Positions 30,729 through 32,313 of a DNA stretch of 32,313 nt are shown piece after piece (the first letter of the stretch is position 1; each line of letters begins with the position of its first letter). The position numbers and the translations under genes are program-made. The notes below the pieces were generated by a model that was not told where the DNA came from, made no database searches, and was given only the letters and a program-made list of their open reading frames with translations. The DNA comes from JAUNST01 sp964452285 (GTDB lineage Bacteria; Patescibacteriota; Microgenomatia; UBA1400; PJMF01). The stretch is taken from positions 1 to 32,313 of the forward strand of contig CAYVKW010000009.1 in assembly GCA_964452285.1 (NCBI GenBank). Direction: 5' to 3'.

Positions 30729-32126
30729 ATGACAAAATCAAATAAATTTCTTTTATTTTTCTTGATGGTCTCGTGTTTAATCAGCGTGCCAGTGAAACAA
30801 GCTCAAGCTGCTTTAACTGTATCTTTGTTTACAGAAAACTCTAGAAGATCGTTTGTGGGAGCATTGGCAGATGGTAACACAGAGGGTTCATCTTTAGTCA
30901 CGATTAAAACTAATGGTGTCGAGTCAACTTCAGCAGCGCAATTAATTGGCGGAGATGTTTTAGCTATTGGCAATACTACTTATCAGGTGGCGACAACGAG
31001 TGCGCAATTGAGAGATAATGAGATTGCTTTATCTAATGTATTAACAGCAAGTAATAAAAATGAAGATACGCCCGTAATCTTTAAAGCTCAGGGTAGGATT
31101 AAGGCTGTCCTTTCAGAGACCGTAGCCGCCAACGAATTAATTGGCTTCTACTTGAAGGCTAATTATACAAATGCAGATACAGATTACAATGATGGTATTC
31201 CAGACAGTGACGGTTTTGATTTTAATGCTAATGCTAACATTACTTGTCCCGCTGGCTTAACATTAGCTGAGCCGATAGTGGCAACTGTAGATGCGCCATA
31301 TCATGTTTTCACTTGTGTAAATGCAGGAGAAACACCAGTGGTTCTATCTGATGCAGTTTTTTACATTAATAATTTGATTAATCCAATTGGGGCGACAACG
31401 ACAGATGAAATTAATTTACAAACTGTTTTAATTCGCAAAGAAAATTTAGATGGAGTGGTAAGTGAAACTAAAATGTCAAGTGTCGGCTACAGTAATGCGG
31501 TCAAAATGACGGTCAGAGTAGCTCCACAATTGACTTTTAAGATTGAGGGAGTGACAGCAACGACAACGATGTGTGGAAGTGCAACTGATGTGGCAACCAC
31601 GGGTACAACTGTGCCTTTTGGAGTGATTAATAGTGTGACGCCAGTAAATGCGGCGCAAAAGATGTCAGTAACCACAAATGCAGCTAGCGGTTATAAAGTG
31701 ACAGCGATTGCCTCTGATCAAATGAGTTTAATGGGTCAAGGCTGTCCTAGCGACGGAACAGGAAATCCTCAATGTATTCCAGGTCATGGCACAGCAGGAA
31801 CTGCTTCTGAATGGAGTAATGCCAGCGGAAGATTAGGTTTTACAATGGAAGTTTTGAATGGAGACACCTATGGTAATGCAGATGGAACAACTAAAAATGT
31901 CCAGGTGAGCTTTGCTGATGCGACAGCAAACGAGAATGCAGCAACGACCGGTTGGAGCAGTTTCACAAGCGCAGCTGATGCGCAATCGGCTTATACGATT
32001 ATAAATAATTTGCGTTCAACGAATGGCGATGCTGTGGGTATATGTTATAGAATTCTATCTTCATCCACAACTTTACCAGGAGCTTATCAGACGGCCGTGA
32101 CCTATACGATTACAGCTTCTTTTTAA
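30729..32126 (+). CDS. Secreted surface protein, beta-rich repeat type
   Basis: The product is 465 residues from the ATG at 30729; the frame extends to a TTG at 30708 but the signal peptide starts here. Signal peptide is MTKSNKFLLFFLMVSCLISV to about AQA. The mature protein is Thr/Ala/Asn-rich and beta-type, with four to six cysteines. The C-terminal region LTFKIEGVTATTTMCGSATD, TVPFGVINSVTP, and MSVTTNAASGYKVTAIAS resembles fibre- or S-layer-type surface proteins seen in Patescibacteria. A strong promoter suggests an abundant product. Precise function (S-layer, pilus-like or adhesin) is unknown. A second secreted protein follows after 37 bp. Confidence 0.75.
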   Translation: MTKSNKFLLFFLMVSCLISVPVKQAQAALTVSLFTENSRRSFVGALADGNTEGSSLVTIKTNGVESTSAAQLIGGDVLAIGNTTYQVATTSAQLRDNEIALSNVLTASNKNEDTPVIFKAQGRIKAVLSETVAANELIGFYLKANYTNADTDYNDGIPDSDGFDFNANANITCPAGLTLAEPIVATVDAPYHVFTCVNAGETPVVLSDAVFYINNLINPIGATTTDEINLQTVLIRKENLDGVVSETKMSSVGYSNAVKMTVRVAPQLTFKIEGVTATTTMCGSATDVATTGTTVPFGVINSVTPVNAAQKMSVTTNAASGYKVTAIASDQMSLMGQGCPSDGTGNPQCIPGHGTAGTASEWSNASGRLGFTMEVLNGDTYGNADGTTKNVQVSFADATANENAATTGWSSFTSAADAQSAYTIINNLRSTNGDAVGICYRILSSSTTLPGAYQTAVTYTITASF

Positions 32127-32163
32127 AAATTAATAAGGGTATAAGGAATTGAAAGGATTAAAA

Positions 32164-32313
32164 ATGAAAAATAGAAAATTAGGATTCTTGGCTTTGTTTT
32201 TAGCCACTGGCAGCTTAATGGCTGCTGGCACAGTTGGAGCTCAAGAAGCGACAGGAGGTAATGTAATTCAGACTACAAGTGCACCTAATGAAGTCACTTT
32301 AACAGCTGTGCCA
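32164..32313 (+). CDS. Secreted protein, partial (C-terminus beyond window end)
   Basis: AAAGGA lies 5 nt before the ATG. The visible 50 codons start MKNRKLGFLALFLATGSLMA, a clear Sec signal peptide with likely cleavage after TVGA, followed by a Thr/Asn-rich start of the mature chain. It is on the same strand and close to the surface protein upstream, so the two are probably an operon of envelope components. No stop is reached in the window. Confidence 0.8.
   Translation, partial: MKNRKLGFLALFLATGSLMAAGTVGAQEATGGNVIQTTSAPNEVTLTAVP

Noticed and set aside
1..32313. Alternative genetic code with UGA read as glycine or tryptophan
   Set aside because: mutM and recF end naturally at TGA, conserved Gly and Trp positions use GGN and TGG, and no long frame requires reading through TGA.
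1..32313. CRISPR array, insertion-sequence transposase, integrase or rRNA
   Set aside because: None was found on either strand; the only repeats of note are the short ones around the SSB-like gene and promoter words.

Overview
The window reads as chromosomal DNA of an AT-rich bacterium, most likely a member of the Candidate Phyla Radiation (Patescibacteria). The evidence is the gene style: compact single-copy housekeeping genes, a ribosomal protein L31 with a charged C-terminal tail, a release factor 1 with a shortened N-terminal domain, a UvrD-type helicase fused to a PD-(D/E)XK nuclease, several short secreted or single-span proteins without recognisable families, and many promoters whose TATAAT box lies only 6-9 nt upstream of the start codon. 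This placement is inference; no rRNA is present. The standard bacterial code fits: most stops are TAA, with TAG (rpmE and the gene at 14825) and TGA (mutM, recF) used rarely.

Layout. 1-8020: the end of a glycine-rich secreted protein, an EpmA-like lysyl-tRNA synthetase paralogue, then a minus-strand block of LuxI/FeeM-like acyltransferase, ThiF/E1-like adenylating enzyme and multi-span histidine kinase. This block is divergent from a plus-strand acyl-CoA synthetase and a stand-alone response regulator. Together these look like an acyl-activation, acyl-transfer and sensing neighbourhood, and they are my best candidate for an undescribed system. 8020-9600: a possibly structured convergent spacer, thioredoxin, tRNA-Lys and a ZIP metal transporter. 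9640-10445: a tandem OB-fold SSB-like gene with the strongest Shine-Dalgarno in the window, enclosed by a perfect 15-bp inverted repeat and a 12-bp direct repeat. 10470-14400: mutM, rpmE, prfA (plus strand), then DUF192 and recF (minus strand).

14500-23800: small envelope and hypothetical proteins, a Fic-domain protein, the helicase-nuclease, and a long protein with an ADP-ribosyltransferase-like segment that is interrupted by one in-frame TAA. A hexapeptide acetyltransferase follows on the other strand. 23900-25620: a membrane-anchored thioredoxin-fold oxidoreductase and a single-span protein. 25630-30550: a translation operon in the order rpsO, rpsL, rpsG, fusA, tuf, with structured leaders before rpsO and rpsG, an extra promoter before tuf and a strong terminator after it. 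30650-end: two secreted surface proteins, the second cut by the window edge.

No CRISPR array, insertion-sequence transposase, rRNA or replication origin was seen. No gene-free stretch reaches 300 bp.
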